64,000 nt of DNA, from NCBI GenBank assembly GCA_900466575.1, contig UBMP01000001.1:124001-188000 (forward strand). Direction: 5' to 3'. Under the pieces are notes generated by a model that was not told the DNA's origin, ran no database searches, and saw nothing but the letters and a program-made list of their open reading frames with translations. Positions 10,773-19,179 of this stretch are shown in pieces (position 1 is the stretch's first letter; every line of letters starts with the position of its first letter). Position numbers and translations under genes: made by a program. The stretch is from Hyphomicrobiales bacterium. GTDB taxonomy: Bacteria; Pseudomonadota; Alphaproteobacteria; Rhizobiales; Rhizobiaceae.

Positions 10773-11744
10773 ATGGCCTCCTCTTCATTCGACATCACCC
10801 GCCGCGCCGCTCTCCATGTGCTTGGCGCAGCACCGATCCTTCTTGGTGCAGCCGCTCCCTCCGTTGCAGCGCCGCTGAAACCCTCCTTTGCCGTCAGCAC
10901 GCCGATCCATATCAACTCGGTGACGCTACGTGTCCGCGACATGACGGTCATGACCGCCTTCTACAATCAGGTTCTCGGCCTCGCCATTCTGTCGACAGAC
11001 GCCGAAAGCACGGTGCTCGGCGCCGACGGCGTGCCGCTGGTCACACTTCTGAACAAGCCGAACGATGCCCCAGATGATCTATCGACTGCGGGTCTCTATC
11101 ACACCGCCTTCCTGATGCCGGACCGCAAGGAACTGGGCCGCTGGCTGATCACGGCCTATGTCAACGGCGTACCTTTCACCGGCTTTGCCGACCATTCGGT
11201 TTCGGAAGCGCTCTATCTCGACGATCCGGAAGGAAATGGCATCGAAGTTTATGCCGACCGGCCGAATGAAAGCTGGACCTGGAAGGCAGACGGCCAGGTG
11301 AAGATGGGAACGGAAGAATTGAACGTCGACGACCTCATCGCCGGTCTTCCGCGTGACAGCAAGCTGCCCTACACGGCACCGTCCGGCTTCCGCATCGGCC
11401 ATGTCCACATGCGTGTCGGTGATACGGCTCTGGCGCGCGACTTCTATGTCAAGGCAACCGGCCTCGACATGACAGCCCTGATCGCGAACGAAAGCGCGGC
11501 CTTCTTCTCAAACGGCCGCTATCACCATCACATCGGTTCCAACGTCTGGCAGTCGCGCGGTGCGGGGAAACGCCCCGGCAGCATGTCCGGGCTCGAAACC
11601 GCAGCTTTCACCGTCGCCCCCGACCTGATGGAAGGATTGCGTTCGCGGCTGAAGAGCCATGGCACGGAAATGAAGGAAGAAGGTAGCACCCTCGTCGCGC
11701 TCGATCCCTGGGCCACACCGATCCGGTTTATTCCGGGCGCCTGA
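10773..11744 (+). CDS. VOC-family (CatE-like, two glyoxalase/dioxygenase modules) protein with Tat-type signal
   Basis: Two tandem vicinal-oxygen-chelate modules (about residues 45-155 and 205-320), as in CatE-like catechol 2,3-dioxygenases. Candidate metal or substrate ligands are visible in HINSVTLRVRD, YHTAFLMP, GNGIEVYAD, GHVHMRVGD and HHHIGSNVW. Unusually, the N-terminus reads DITRRAALHVLGAAPILLG..APSVAAP, a twin-arginine signal with a hydrophobic core and an Ala-rich cleavage region, so the protein may be folded with its metal and then exported. Substrate unknown. Start ATG is followed directly by the signal; a palindromic site lies about 100 bases upstream. Confidence 0.75.
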   Translation: MASSSFDITRRAALHVLGAAPILLGAAAPSVAAPLKPSFAVSTPIHINSVTLRVRDMTVMTAFYNQVLGLAILSTDAESTVLGADGVPLVTLLNKPNDAPDDLSTAGLYHTAFLMPDRKELGRWLITAYVNGVPFTGFADHSVSEALYLDDPEGNGIEVYADRPNESWTWKADGQVKMGTEELNVDDLIAGLPRDSKLPYTAPSGFRIGHVHMRVGDTALARDFYVKATGLDMTALIANESAAFFSNGRYHHHIGSNVWQSRGAGKRPGSMSGLETAAFTVAPDLMEGLRSRLKSHGTEMKEEGSTLVALDPWATPIRFIPGA

Positions 11745-11766
11745 CGAAGAGCGTTTCCAAACTTGC

Positions 11767-11791
11767 GCCGCAAGCGAAAACCGCTTGCGGC
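11767..11791 (+). terminator. 10-bp hairpin after the VOC gene
   Basis: GCCGCAAGCG and CGCTTGCGGC pair perfectly around AAAAC, 23 bases after the VOC stop codon. No T run follows, so it may be a transcript-end hairpin or a member of a rhizobial palindromic repeat. Confidence 0.45.
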
Positions 11792-11851
11792 AAGACAAGA
11801 CCGGTGGGATAAAGTCAGTTGAATCAACGTCCCAACGGAGACTGACGCTTC

Positions 11852-12277
11852 ATGCGCCTCGCCCTGATCGCCGCCGCATTACTCACGACCGGTTTTCACG
11901 CCCAGGCCGAGGACGTCAAGTTCGCGCCGACCGATGCCAAAAAGCCTTATCTCATGGATGCGCTGAAGGAAAAGACGATCCGCGCCCCCGTGGTTGCGTT
12001 GATCACGCGTGAAGAGTTGCCTCATTGGGCCAAGGGCATCATCAAGAACCGGAATTATACCGCTCAGCCCGTGCTGACGACGATCTCTCCCCTGCCCGGC
12101 ACGGACGTCTACAATGCCTGCGAGGCACACAATTGCGGCGAGAACCGCATTTCGATTCTCGTGACACCGCAGAGGCACCATGCCTACGCCCTCCTCAAGG
12201 AAGGCAAGACACTTCGCTTCGTCGGCGGTCCGAAGCCCCAGCAACAGGCCATTCTGAGCGCCGCCATGGCAAAGTGA
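11852..12277 (+). CDS. ivy: Ivy-family lysozyme inhibitor, periplasmic
   Basis: Predicted to inhibit c-type lysozyme in the periplasm. A signal peptide (MRLALIAAALLTTGFHAQA) precedes a 120-residue domain. The pattern CEAHNC at residues 90-95 corresponds to the disulfide-closed loop CKPHDC with which E. coli Ivy plugs the lysozyme active site; the loop keeps both Cys and the His. Upstream SPLPGTDVYNA and downstream NRISILVTPQRHHAYAL also fit the family. Monocistronic. The match rests on the motif and overall length, so the family call is firm but inhibitory activity is inferred. Confidence 0.75.
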   Translation: MRLALIAAALLTTGFHAQAEDVKFAPTDAKKPYLMDALKEKTIRAPVVALITREELPHWAKGIIKNRNYTAQPVLTTISPLPGTDVYNACEAHNCGENRISILVTPQRHHAYALLKEGKTLRFVGGPKPQQQAILSAAMAK

Positions 12278-12295
12278 CGGCATTTGCGATCTGGC

Positions 12296-12326
12296 GTCGG
12301 GAAGATGCGAAAAGCACCTCCCCGAC
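12296..12326. terminator. Imperfect hairpin between converging genes
   Basis: GTCGGGAAGATGC and GCACCTCCCCGAC pair over 11 of 13 positions around GAAAA, between the Ivy gene and the converging YqeY gene. It may serve both transcripts. Confidence 0.4.
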
Positions 12327-12343
12327 AAACGAGAGCAAAGTGA

Positions 12344-12793
12344 TTACTTCAAAAGGTCCTTGAGGATGGCCGAAGCCTTGGCGAAATCCATCTGGCCCGG
12401 ATATCTTTCCTTGAGAAGAGCGACGCACTTGCCCATGTCGCGCAGGCTCGCTGCCCCCGTTTCGGCAATGACTGCGACACAGATTTCGCGCACCTTTTCC
12501 TCGGACAATTGTTCAGGCATGAAGCTGCGGATGATCTCCATTTCCTCACGCTCCTGATCGGCGAGATCGGTGCGGCCGTTTTCCGCATAGATCTTCGTCG
12601 ATTCCTCGCGCTGCTTGATCATCTTGGCAAGAACCTGGAGAATTTCCTCGTCGCTTACCTGCTCGTGGCCGGGAGCGCGCATGGCAATGTCGCGGTCCTT
12701 GATCGCGGCCATGATCAGACGCACGGTCGCAAGACGCCGCGTATCCTTGGCCTTCATGGCATCCTTCATGGCTTGTGAAAGCGTCTCGCGCAT
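12344..12793 (-). CDS. yqeY: GatB/YqeY-domain protein
   Basis: A 149-residue YqeY protein. The family shares the tRNA-binding tail domain of the amidotransferase subunit GatB but its own role is not established. Visible landmarks are the N-terminal AMKDAMKAKDTRRLATVRLIMAAIKDRDIA, a central ILQVLAKMIKQREES and the C-terminal GKCVALLKERYPGQMDFAKAS. It faces away from carA; in rhizobia yqeY and carA are commonly neighbours. Start ATG with AGGAA upstream. Confidence 0.9.
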   Translation of the reverse strand: MRETLSQAMKDAMKAKDTRRLATVRLIMAAIKDRDIAMRAPGHEQVSDEEILQVLAKMIKQREESTKIYAENGRTDLADQEREEMEIIRSFMPEQLSEEKVREICVAVIAETGAASLRDMGKCVALLKERYPGQMDFAKASAILKDLLK

Positions 12794-13118
12794 GGAATTC
12801 TTCCTCGTAAGTGACCGTAAAACGAAGACTTTCCGGCTGCCCGAATGGCCTCCGAAGGGTTCTTTCGATCCCGGCTTTTTGTGAATTTGGCTTGCCGCTA
12901 CTTAAGCCTCCGACGGCCGCCGATCAAACAAAATGAATAATCGATTGAAAAGATTGCTCTTTTAAAACGGGGAATCCTCTCTCCAAAGGTTGACCCCGTG
13001 GGGGAGCCACACTATTTTCCCGGCCTTAGCACAAAGACAGACGGATTTCGCATTCGCGGCGCAGGAAACTGCGAGCCGCGCCCTTGCCGCGAACACGTCA
13101 AACCGCCGGAGAAAACCC
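12794..13118 (+). other. yqeY-carA divergent intergenic region / carA leader
   Basis: 325 bases without a convincing gene. It contains a hairpin at 13055-13080 (CGCGGC.GCA pairing with TGC.GCCGCG, GA bulged) close to the carA start, and an AT-rich stretch near 12935-12965 with TTGAAA that may belong to a promoter. No T tract follows the hairpin, so I do not call an attenuator. Confidence 0.4.
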
Positions 13119-14333
13119 ATGGCCGCCACAGCCCCCTGGACCACTGAAAAGCCCACCGCCCTTCTGGTTCTTGCCGACGGAACGGTCATCGAAGGCAAGG
13201 GCATTGGTGCCACCGGCCATGTCCAGGCCGAAGTCGTCTTCAACACGGCGCTCACGGGATACGAAGAAATCCTGACCGATCCCTCCTATCTCGGCCAGAT
13301 CGTTACTTTCACCTTCCCGCATATCGGCAATGTCGGCACCAATGAGGAAGACATCGAGGACCTGACGCCCGCTGCCCGCAAGGGCGCGGTGGGCGTCATC
13401 TTCAAGGCCGATATCACCGACCCGTCGAACTACCGTGCTGTCAAGCATCTCGACCAGTGGCTGAAGGCGCGCGGCGTCATCGGTCTCTGCGGCGTCGACA
13501 CGCGTGCGCTGACCGCCTGGATCCGCGAGAACGGCGCACCGAATGCTGTCATCGCCCACGACCCTTCGGGCAACTTTGACATCGAAGCACTGAAGAAGGA
13601 CGCCAAAGCCTGGAGCGGCCTGATCGGCCTCGACCTCGCCATCGAGGCGACGTCCGGCCAGTCCTCGCGCTGGAACGAACGGCCGTGGGTCTGGAACGAG
13701 GGCACGAGCGAACTCGGCGAGGCTGACGCCCGCTACCATATCGTCGCTGTCGACTATGGCGTGAAACGCAACATCCTGCGCCTCTTTGCCGGCCTCGACT
13801 GCCGCGTCACCATCGTTCCGGCCAAGACCTCGGCCGAAGACATCCTGGCGCTGAACCCGGATGGCATCTTCCTGTCCAACGGCCCGGGCGATCCGGCCGC
13901 AACGGGGGAATATTCCGTTCCGGTCATCCGCAAGCTGATTGACAGCGGTCTGCCGCTCTTCGGTATTTGCCTGGGTCACCAGATGCTGGCGCTGGCGCTC
14001 GGCGCCGAAACCGAGAAGATGCATCAGGGCCATCACGGCGCAAACCACCCGGTCAAGGACTACACGACCGGCAAGGTGGAAATCGTTTCGATGAACCATG
14101 GCTTCGCAGTTGCCTCGAGGTCGCTGCCGGAAGGCGTTGAGGAGACTCACGTTTCCCTTTTCGACGGCACGAACTGCGGCATCCGCGTGGTCGGCAAGCC
14201 GGTCTTCTCCGTGCAGCATCACCCGGAGGCCTCGCCCGGCCCGCAGGACAGCCACTACCTCTTCCGCCGCTTCATCAACCTCGTGCGCGAGCGCAAGGGC
14301 GAGCCGGCGCTCAACGAACGCAGCGCCGCCTGA
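13119..14333 (+). CDS. carA: Carbamoyl-phosphate synthase small (glutaminase) subunit
   Basis: Releases ammonia from glutamine for carbamoyl phosphate, the shared precursor of arginine and pyrimidines, and channels it to CarB. The N-terminal CarA-specific domain (LADGTVIEGKGIGA; GYEEILTDPSYLGQ) is followed by a class I glutamine amidotransferase domain with the nucleophile in GICLGHQM (C284) and the catalytic His/Glu in VQHHPEASPGP (H368, E370). 404 aa when begun at 13119, where GGAGA precedes the ATG; an upstream in-frame start would add residues unlike the family. carB lies 8.3 kb away, so the two are not one operon. Confidence 0.97.
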   Translation: MAATAPWTTEKPTALLVLADGTVIEGKGIGATGHVQAEVVFNTALTGYEEILTDPSYLGQIVTFTFPHIGNVGTNEEDIEDLTPAARKGAVGVIFKADITDPSNYRAVKHLDQWLKARGVIGLCGVDTRALTAWIRENGAPNAVIAHDPSGNFDIEALKKDAKAWSGLIGLDLAIEATSGQSSRWNERPWVWNEGTSELGEADARYHIVAVDYGVKRNILRLFAGLDCRVTIVPAKTSAEDILALNPDGIFLSNGPGDPAATGEYSVPVIRKLIDSGLPLFGICLGHQMLALALGAETEKMHQGHHGANHPVKDYTTGKVEIVSMNHGFAVASRSLPEGVEETHVSLFDGTNCGIRVVGKPVFSVQHHPEASPGPQDSHYLFRRFINLVRERKGEPALNERSAA

Positions 14334-14339
14334 CCTGGC

Positions 14340-14383
14340 GTAATTCCCGCGAAAGTGTGAATCGGTTTCGCGACGGGAATTAC
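14340..14383. repeat. Rhizobial palindromic intergenic repeat (RIME-like)
   Basis: GTAATTCCCG and CGGGAATTAC flank a core (CGAAAGTGTGAATCGGTTTCG) that also pairs CGAAA with TTTCG. The pattern AATTCC..GTGTGAA-CGGTTT..GGAATT is a familiar dispersed repeat of Rhizobiaceae. Related copies are at 20195-20243 and 54434-54478. Confidence 0.6.
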
Positions 14384-14393
14384 TTGGAAAAAG

Positions 14394-14430
14394 AAACGCC
14401 GTGCCCTGGATGGAGGCACGGCGTTTTTGT
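14394..14430. terminator. Strong bidirectional intrinsic terminator between carA and the MATE gene
   Basis: Twelve-bp stem AAACGCCGTGCC / GGCACGGCGTTT, 9-nt loop, then TTGTTTG on the plus strand; on the minus strand the stem is followed by CTTTTTCC. It serves carA and the converging MATE gene. Confidence 0.85.
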
Positions 14431-14467
14431 TTGTGACGAGGATTTGGACCGGGTGTCTGCGGGCCAA

Positions 14468-15841
14468 TCAGGCCAGCCGGTTACGGCTCGCGAGGTAATA
14501 GAAGCGCCCATTGAGCGCGATTGACGCGGCGGCCAGTCCCAGCATGAAGCCGTACCAGATCCCGATGCCGCCAAAGCCGAGCGGGAAGGCAAGGACATAG
14601 GCGCTGGTAAAGCCGATGCCCCAATAGCTGGCAATCGCCAGAACCATCGGCACGGTGGAATCCTTCAGGCCTCGGGCAAGCCCTGCCCCGATCGCCTGCA
14701 ACCCGTCGAAAAGCTGGAACGCGCCGGCGACGATGATGAACGGCCCCGCCGTTGCGATCAATTCCACCGCATTGCTTGAAGCCGGATCGACAAAAAGGCG
14801 TGCAAGTGATTCTCTTTCCACGATGAAAAGGATGCAGCTGGCGAGCGCAAAGCCAGTGGCCAGCAGAACGGCCGCACCGCCTGCCCGCATCACGTCCACG
14901 CGCCTGCCCGCGCCCGCCGCAAGGCCGACACGAACGGTCGCCGCCTGTGCCAGACCCAGCGGGACCATGAAGGACATGGACGCGAATTGCAGCGCGATCC
15001 CGTGCGCGGCGAGTTCGACCGTGCCGATCCAGCCCATCATCAGCGAGGCCACCGTGAACAGGCTGACTTCCGCCAGAACCATCAAGCCGACCGGAACACC
15101 GAGCCGCACGACCTCGGCCAGCGCCTGCCAGTCGGGACGCCAGAAACGCGTGAAGAGACCATAGGCCGCCAGCATCGGTACCCTCTCGATATAGAGGACC
15201 GCCGCGACGAAGCCGAACAGGTTGACGCCTGCCGCCACATAGGCGGCCGCATGCATCCCGAAGGCAGGCATGCCGAAATGCCCGAGCACGAATGCATAGG
15301 CAAACACCGCGTTGAGCACGAGAACGGCAACGGTCACATAGAGGATGATGCCCGCACGCTTGAGCGCGCTGAGGAAGGACCGCAGTACCATGAACTGCAG
15401 CGCCGGAATGATCCCGAAGCCTGCAATGTGCAGATAGGACGCCGCATAGGCAGCCACATCCGGCTTCTGCCCCAGGGCGAGCAGGATCGGTTCGGAGAAG
15501 AGGAAAAGCGGGAGGCTCAAGAGCGAAAAGGCGAGCGACGCCCACATGCCCATTCGAATAGCGCGTCGAACGCCGCGCTCATCGCCAACCGCCAGCGCAT
15601 GGGTGGCCAGCGGGATCGCTGCCGTCGAAAACCCGCTGCCCAGGATGAAGATGGTGAAGAAGAATTGCGATGCCAGCACGATGGCAGCCAGTTCTGCGGT
15701 TCCCAACTGGCTGATAATGAGCACATCCGTCGTGTTGATGGCCAGCTGCGCGATCTGCGCGCCGATCAGCGGAGCACCGAGCAACGCCGTATCCGCCAGA
15801 TGCCGGCTCCAGGAGCCGCCTGTTTTCAATGCCTGTTCCAT
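14468..15841 (-). CDS. MATE-family multidrug/metabolite efflux transporter
   Basis: Exports drugs or metabolites in exchange for Na+ or H+ across the inner membrane. About 12 hydrophobic segments are visible, in two similar halves; the first half starts LADTALLGAPLIGAQIAQLAINTTDVLIISQLGT, a typical MATE opening (QLA..NTTD). 457 aa. The ATG at 15841 (MEQALKTGG) is taken because the family normally begins close to TM1; an ATG eight codons upstream is possible. Substrate unknown. It shares a bidirectional terminator with carA. Confidence 0.9.
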   Translation of the reverse strand: MEQALKTGGSWSRHLADTALLGAPLIGAQIAQLAINTTDVLIISQLGTAELAAIVLASQFFFTIFILGSGFSTAAIPLATHALAVGDERGVRRAIRMGMWASLAFSLLSLPLFLFSEPILLALGQKPDVAAYAASYLHIAGFGIIPALQFMVLRSFLSALKRAGIILYVTVAVLVLNAVFAYAFVLGHFGMPAFGMHAAAYVAAGVNLFGFVAAVLYIERVPMLAAYGLFTRFWRPDWQALAEVVRLGVPVGLMVLAEVSLFTVASLMMGWIGTVELAAHGIALQFASMSFMVPLGLAQAATVRVGLAAGAGRRVDVMRAGGAAVLLATGFALASCILFIVERESLARLFVDPASSNAVELIATAGPFIIVAGAFQLFDGLQAIGAGLARGLKDSTVPMVLAIASYWGIGFTSAYVLAFPLGFGGIGIWYGFMLGLAAASIALNGRFYYLASRNRLA

Positions 15842-15997
15842 GTCGATTCTCTGGCGCTTTATCATGTCTGCCGGTCAGGAAAGCGCCAAAAGCAGCCCGG
15901 CAGTCTCAATTTGCGCGGCAACGTAGCCTAAAAAAGTGGCAAATGGCAGCCCGGAAAACGACCGCGTTGATGAAATTTCTTGATGAAGGCCAAAACG

Positions 15998-16024
15998 GAG
16001 CGAATGGGAGAGGCCCATTCGCTC
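15998..16024 (-). terminator. Intrinsic terminator of the zinc metallopeptidase gene
   Basis: Eleven-bp perfect stem GAGCGAATGGG / CCCATTCGCTC with a 5-nt loop, 14 bases after the stop codon of the minus-strand gene, followed on that strand by CGTTTTGG. Confidence 0.75.
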
Positions 16025-16037
16025 GATTTCGCAACGG

Positions 16038-16946
16038 TCAGATCGCGCCGCTGAACGTGTCGCAAGCCGAAAGCTTGCCAGTATCGAAGCCCTTCTGAAA
16101 CCACTTCATGCGTTGCGCCGACGTGCCATGCGTGAAGCTGTCGGGCACGACGTAGCCCTGGCCCTGCTTCTGCAGCGCATCATCACCGATCTGGTGGGCG
16201 GCGTTCAGTGCCTCTTCGAGATCGCCCGATTGCAGGATGCCTTTCTGCTGCGTGAACTTGCCCCAGATGCCGGCAAAACAGTCGGCCTGCAGCTCCACGC
16301 GAACCGACATGGCGTTCGCCTGCGTCTCGCTCATCTTCGCACGCGCCTGATTGAACTTCGGCAGGATACCAAGCAGGTTCTGGACGTGGTGACCCACCTC
16401 ATGCGCGATCACATAGGCGTCGGCAAAATCGCCACCAGCGGAGAACTTGGTCTGCATTTCGCGGAAGAAGTCGGTGTCGAGATAGACCTTGTGGTCGGAC
16501 GGGCAGTAGAACGGCCCCACGGCTGAATTGGCCTCGCCGCAGGCAGAACGCCAGCGGCCGGAATACATGACCAGCTTTGGCTTCTCATAGGTCTTGCCCA
16601 TGCTTTCGAAAATGCCCGTCCAGGTGTCTTCGGTGTCGGCGAGAACCTGCGAGACGAACTTCTTCATTGAATCGTCCTGTGCGGTGTTACTTCCCTGCGA
16701 CTGGCTGTAGTTCGATCCCACGTGCCCGCTCGGTTCGCCGGAAAGAATCTGCAGGAGATCAACTCCAAAGAAGAGTTTGACCACGAAATAGATGACAACG
16801 AAGATGATGATCGTGCGGAAAGAAAATCCGCCGAGCGGAATGCCGCCGGGGATGTTAAACCCGCCGCCGCGCCCCACCGGGCCACCATCGGACTGGCCGC
16901 GCACGTCTTCAATATTGTCGGATTCCCGGCGTCCGTTCAGATCCAT
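16038..16946 (-). CDS. YpfJ-type neutral zinc metallopeptidase, membrane-anchored
   Basis: A 302-residue protein of the YpfJ family. An N-terminal Gly-rich tail is followed by one membrane segment (about residues 44-63, FRTIIIFVVIYFVVKLFFGV) and an extracytoplasmic domain with the zinc motif HEVGHHVQNLLG. Other family landmarks are YSGRWRSACGEANSAVGPFYCPSDHKVYLD and VRVELQADCFAGIWG. Two conserved Cys pairs suggest a disulfide-stabilised periplasmic fold. The physiological substrate of the family is not known. Confidence 0.88.
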   Translation of the reverse strand: MDLNGRRESDNIEDVRGQSDGGPVGRGGGFNIPGGIPLGGFSFRTIIIFVVIYFVVKLFFGVDLLQILSGEPSGHVGSNYSQSQGSNTAQDDSMKKFVSQVLADTEDTWTGIFESMGKTYEKPKLVMYSGRWRSACGEANSAVGPFYCPSDHKVYLDTDFFREMQTKFSAGGDFADAYVIAHEVGHHVQNLLGILPKFNQARAKMSETQANAMSVRVELQADCFAGIWGKFTQQKGILQSGDLEEALNAAHQIGDDALQKQGQGYVVPDSFTHGTSAQRMKWFQKGFDTGKLSACDTFSGAI

Positions 16947-17020
16947 TGCGTGCCCCTCTCAACCGCTGACGTCACTCTTCTATCCGAATTCAACGGCGCG
17001 GCAAATCTAAGGCGGGAAGA

Positions 17021-17668
17021 TCAGCTGACCTTTTCGATCGCGCGCTGATAGGCGGGCCGGGTCTTGATAGCATGCAGCCAGGAATTGATGGAGCGATATT
17101 CGGAGCCAAGACCGGCGCGGGTGATGGCGGCCTCGACCGGAAAGCTCATGATGATGTCGGCAGCGGAAAATTCAGAACCTGCGAACCAGCCGTTTTCCGA
17201 AAGCTCGGCTTCCCACAGGTCGGCATTCTCCTTCAACTGCGGATCGAGCATGCGGCTCATGACACTGCCGCTGATAGCCTTCGCAAACGGCTTCATGAAG
17301 AAGGGAACCTGCCGCGGGATCATGCCGAAGATCAGCTTCATCACGAGAAGCGGCATGGCCGAACCTTCGGCATAGTGCAGCCAATAGGTATAGGCGAGAC
17401 GCTCCGGCGTGCCCTTTGCCGGGACCAGCCCCTTCGGATCGTATTTATCCAGAAGGTATTCAAAGATCGCCCCGCTCTCGGCAATTACCAGCCCATCGTC
17501 TTCCAGCACCGGCGACTTGCCGAGCGGATGGACCTTCTTCAATTCGTCCGGCGCGCGATAGTCGGGACCGCGTTTGTAGAACTTGATCTCATAATCGAGA
17601 CCCAGTTCCTCCATGAGCCAGATCAACCGGTGAGCACGGGAATTGTTGAGGTAGTGGACGATCAGCAC
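17021..17668 (-). CDS. Glutathione S-transferase
   Basis: Conjugates glutathione to electrophiles, or acts as a related thiol enzyme. The N-terminal thioredoxin-like domain has HYLNNSRAHRLIWLMEELGL and the glutathione-contacting GKSPVLEDDGLVIAESGAI (cis-Pro and Glu-Ser). The C-terminal helical domain contains WFAGSEFSAADIIMSFPV, the N-capping box motif of the fold. 215 aa. The start is GTG, with GGAGA upstream; an ATG two bases earlier is out of frame. The DUF2306 gene lies 11 bases upstream on the same strand, so the two are co-transcribed. Confidence 0.9.
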   Translation of the reverse strand: MLIVHYLNNSRAHRLIWLMEELGLDYEIKFYKRGPDYRAPDELKKVHPLGKSPVLEDDGLVIAESGAIFEYLLDKYDPKGLVPAKGTPERLAYTYWLHYAEGSAMPLLVMKLIFGMIPRQVPFFMKPFAKAISGSVMSRMLDPQLKENADLWEAELSENGWFAGSEFSAADIIMSFPVEAAITRAGLGSEYRSINSWLHAIKTRPAYQRAIEKVS

Positions 17669-17679
17669 ATGTTTCTCCG

Positions 17680-18225
17680 TCAGGTATTCTCGATAGATCG
17701 AACGTTGCCGGGCCGACGCGATCCAGACCTGAACCGCATGACATACATCGTGTAGGCATAACCCAGCGCAACAACCACGGCAGCGGCGATAATGGCGTTC
17801 GTCGTCGATTGCGGTGTTGCGCCGGCAGAGCCGTCCAGGAATATTGCGTTCATCAGCCGGCCAGGCCAGAAGGTGAAGAGCCCCGCTCCGAATATCCCGC
17901 CGATATAGGCACTGATCAGGGCGGATTTATGCGCCCGGACATTGCCGCGCCGAATCTGCCAGATCGCCGTGCCACATGAGACGATTACGACCACGGAAAG
18001 GATATGGATCGGGCTGAAATCGCCCCATACCCGGATCTGGTGAATGAAGAAGGTCGAAATCGCCGTCATGACCATCAGGATCATCCAGATCCGGCCGAGC
18101 AGCTTGTGCCGCGGTGTGCCCTTTCGGGTCAAAAGTACAGTGGCACCGAGAAAAGCTGCCGGCACGACGGTCAAAACGTGAAACTGTATGGCGAAAGATG
18201 CGTCGAGAAGAGGCTGCAGGTTCAT
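17680..18225 (-). CDS. DUF2306 membrane protein
   Basis: An integral membrane protein of 181 residues with four or five hydrophobic segments. The HVLTVVPAAFLGATVLLTRK and GTPRHKLLGRIWM motifs and a mid-chain HIHQIRVWG-like loop fit DUF2306, whose histidines may bind heme, though function is unknown. The ATG at 18225 is supported by GGAG twelve bases upstream, which the longer TTG-started version would place inside the gene. First gene of a two-gene unit with the GST. Confidence 0.75.
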   Translation of the reverse strand: MNLQPLLDASFAIQFHVLTVVPAAFLGATVLLTRKGTPRHKLLGRIWMILMVMTAISTFFIHQIRVWGDFSPIHILSVVVIVSCGTAIWQIRRGNVRAHKSALISAYIGGIFGAGLFTFWPGRLMNAIFLDGSAGATPQSTTNAIIAAAVVVALGYAYTMYVMRFRSGSRRPGNVRSIENT

Positions 18226-18317
18226 TTGGCTGGCTCCGGGGGATTGCAACTGCCCCCTGCTTCGTCCAATTGTTTCCGCCGATCAAATCCGTCTACGCAC
18301 GTTGAAGAGGCCTATAC

Positions 18318-19172
18318 GTGAACGGTGGCAAATTGCACTCCGCGCTTCGCGAACTGCAGGACTTCGCAAGCTCCAGAAATTTCTGGGTCGTGCTTGCGGC
18401 CATTGTCGTGCTCTTCACCGCCATCGGACCGTTCAGCACGGGTGAGCATATGGGCGTGCTGCCCCGCTTCGGTTTCTGGCTGGTGAACATCTTCGTCAGC
18501 ACCTGGGTCGCCATTCTCATCGTGGTGTTTGCGGAACTGTATCTCGACCGTTTCATAGCCGCTCCGTTCCCGCGCATGTTCGCCGGCTCGCTTCTCGCGT
18601 GCCCCGTGATCGGCTTGACGACGATGCTGATCGTCTATTCGTGGCGCGGGCCCGAACCGTCCTGGCAGGCCTATCTTGAAAACACGGCCCAGGCCTTCCC
18701 GATCTCCATGGTCTTCACGCTGATCTTCTGGGCCTCCATGCGGCATGAGAAACAGATCAAACTGGCAACTGAAGCCGGTGCCTTCGGGCTCACCCTGCCC
18801 CGTGCAGACGCGCAACCTGCCCAGCCCATGGCGCCACCCGCGCCCGAGCCGCCGCCGATGCTCACGCGCCTGAAGCCGGAAAACCGGGGACCCATCCTGC
18901 GTCTGTCGGCCGAAGACCATTACACGCTGACGGTCACCAGTCGCGGGCGGGAACTCATCCTGATCCGCTTCTCCGATGCGCTGTCCGAACTTGGCGACAC
19001 CGCGGGCACGCAGATACACCGCTCGCACTGGATCGCCCGCGCCGCCTTTGAGAGCCTGGTGACGAAGGAGGGAAAACTCCTGGCGCGTCTGAAGGACGGC
19101 ACGGAGCTTCCCGTCAGCCGCAGCTTTGCGGGGGAAGTGAAGTCAAAGGTCGCGAACTGGACCTGCGAGTAA
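18318..19172 (+). CDS. Membrane-anchored LytTR-family transcriptional regulator
   Basis: Four membrane segments (about residues 22-40, 51-72, 88-108, 124-141) are joined by a Pro-rich linker (APPAPEPPPM) to a C-terminal LytTR DNA-binding domain (about 190-284), with ILRLSAEDHYTLTVTSRGRELILIR, HRSHWIARAA and ELPVSRSFAGEV. The linkage implies that a membrane signal is passed to DNA without a kinase. Start is GTG with GAGG upstream. Divergent from DUF2306-GST, which is a natural candidate target. LytTR regulators are common in Firmicutes and less so in alphaproteobacteria. 284 aa. Confidence 0.85.
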   Translation: MNGGKLHSALRELQDFASSRNFWVVLAAIVVLFTAIGPFSTGEHMGVLPRFGFWLVNIFVSTWVAILIVVFAELYLDRFIAAPFPRMFAGSLLACPVIGLTTMLIVYSWRGPEPSWQAYLENTAQAFPISMVFTLIFWASMRHEKQIKLATEAGAFGLTLPRADAQPAQPMAPPAPEPPPMLTRLKPENRGPILRLSAEDHYTLTVTSRGRELILIRFSDALSELGDTAGTQIHRSHWIARAAFESLVTKEGKLLARLKDGTELPVSRSFAGEVKSKVANWTCE

Positions 19173-19179
19173 TTTCGGA

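Noticed and set aside
14481-15545. A 354-codon frame within the MATE gene
   Set aside because: Same-strand shadow in another frame, Arg/Cys/Gly-rich and without membrane pattern.
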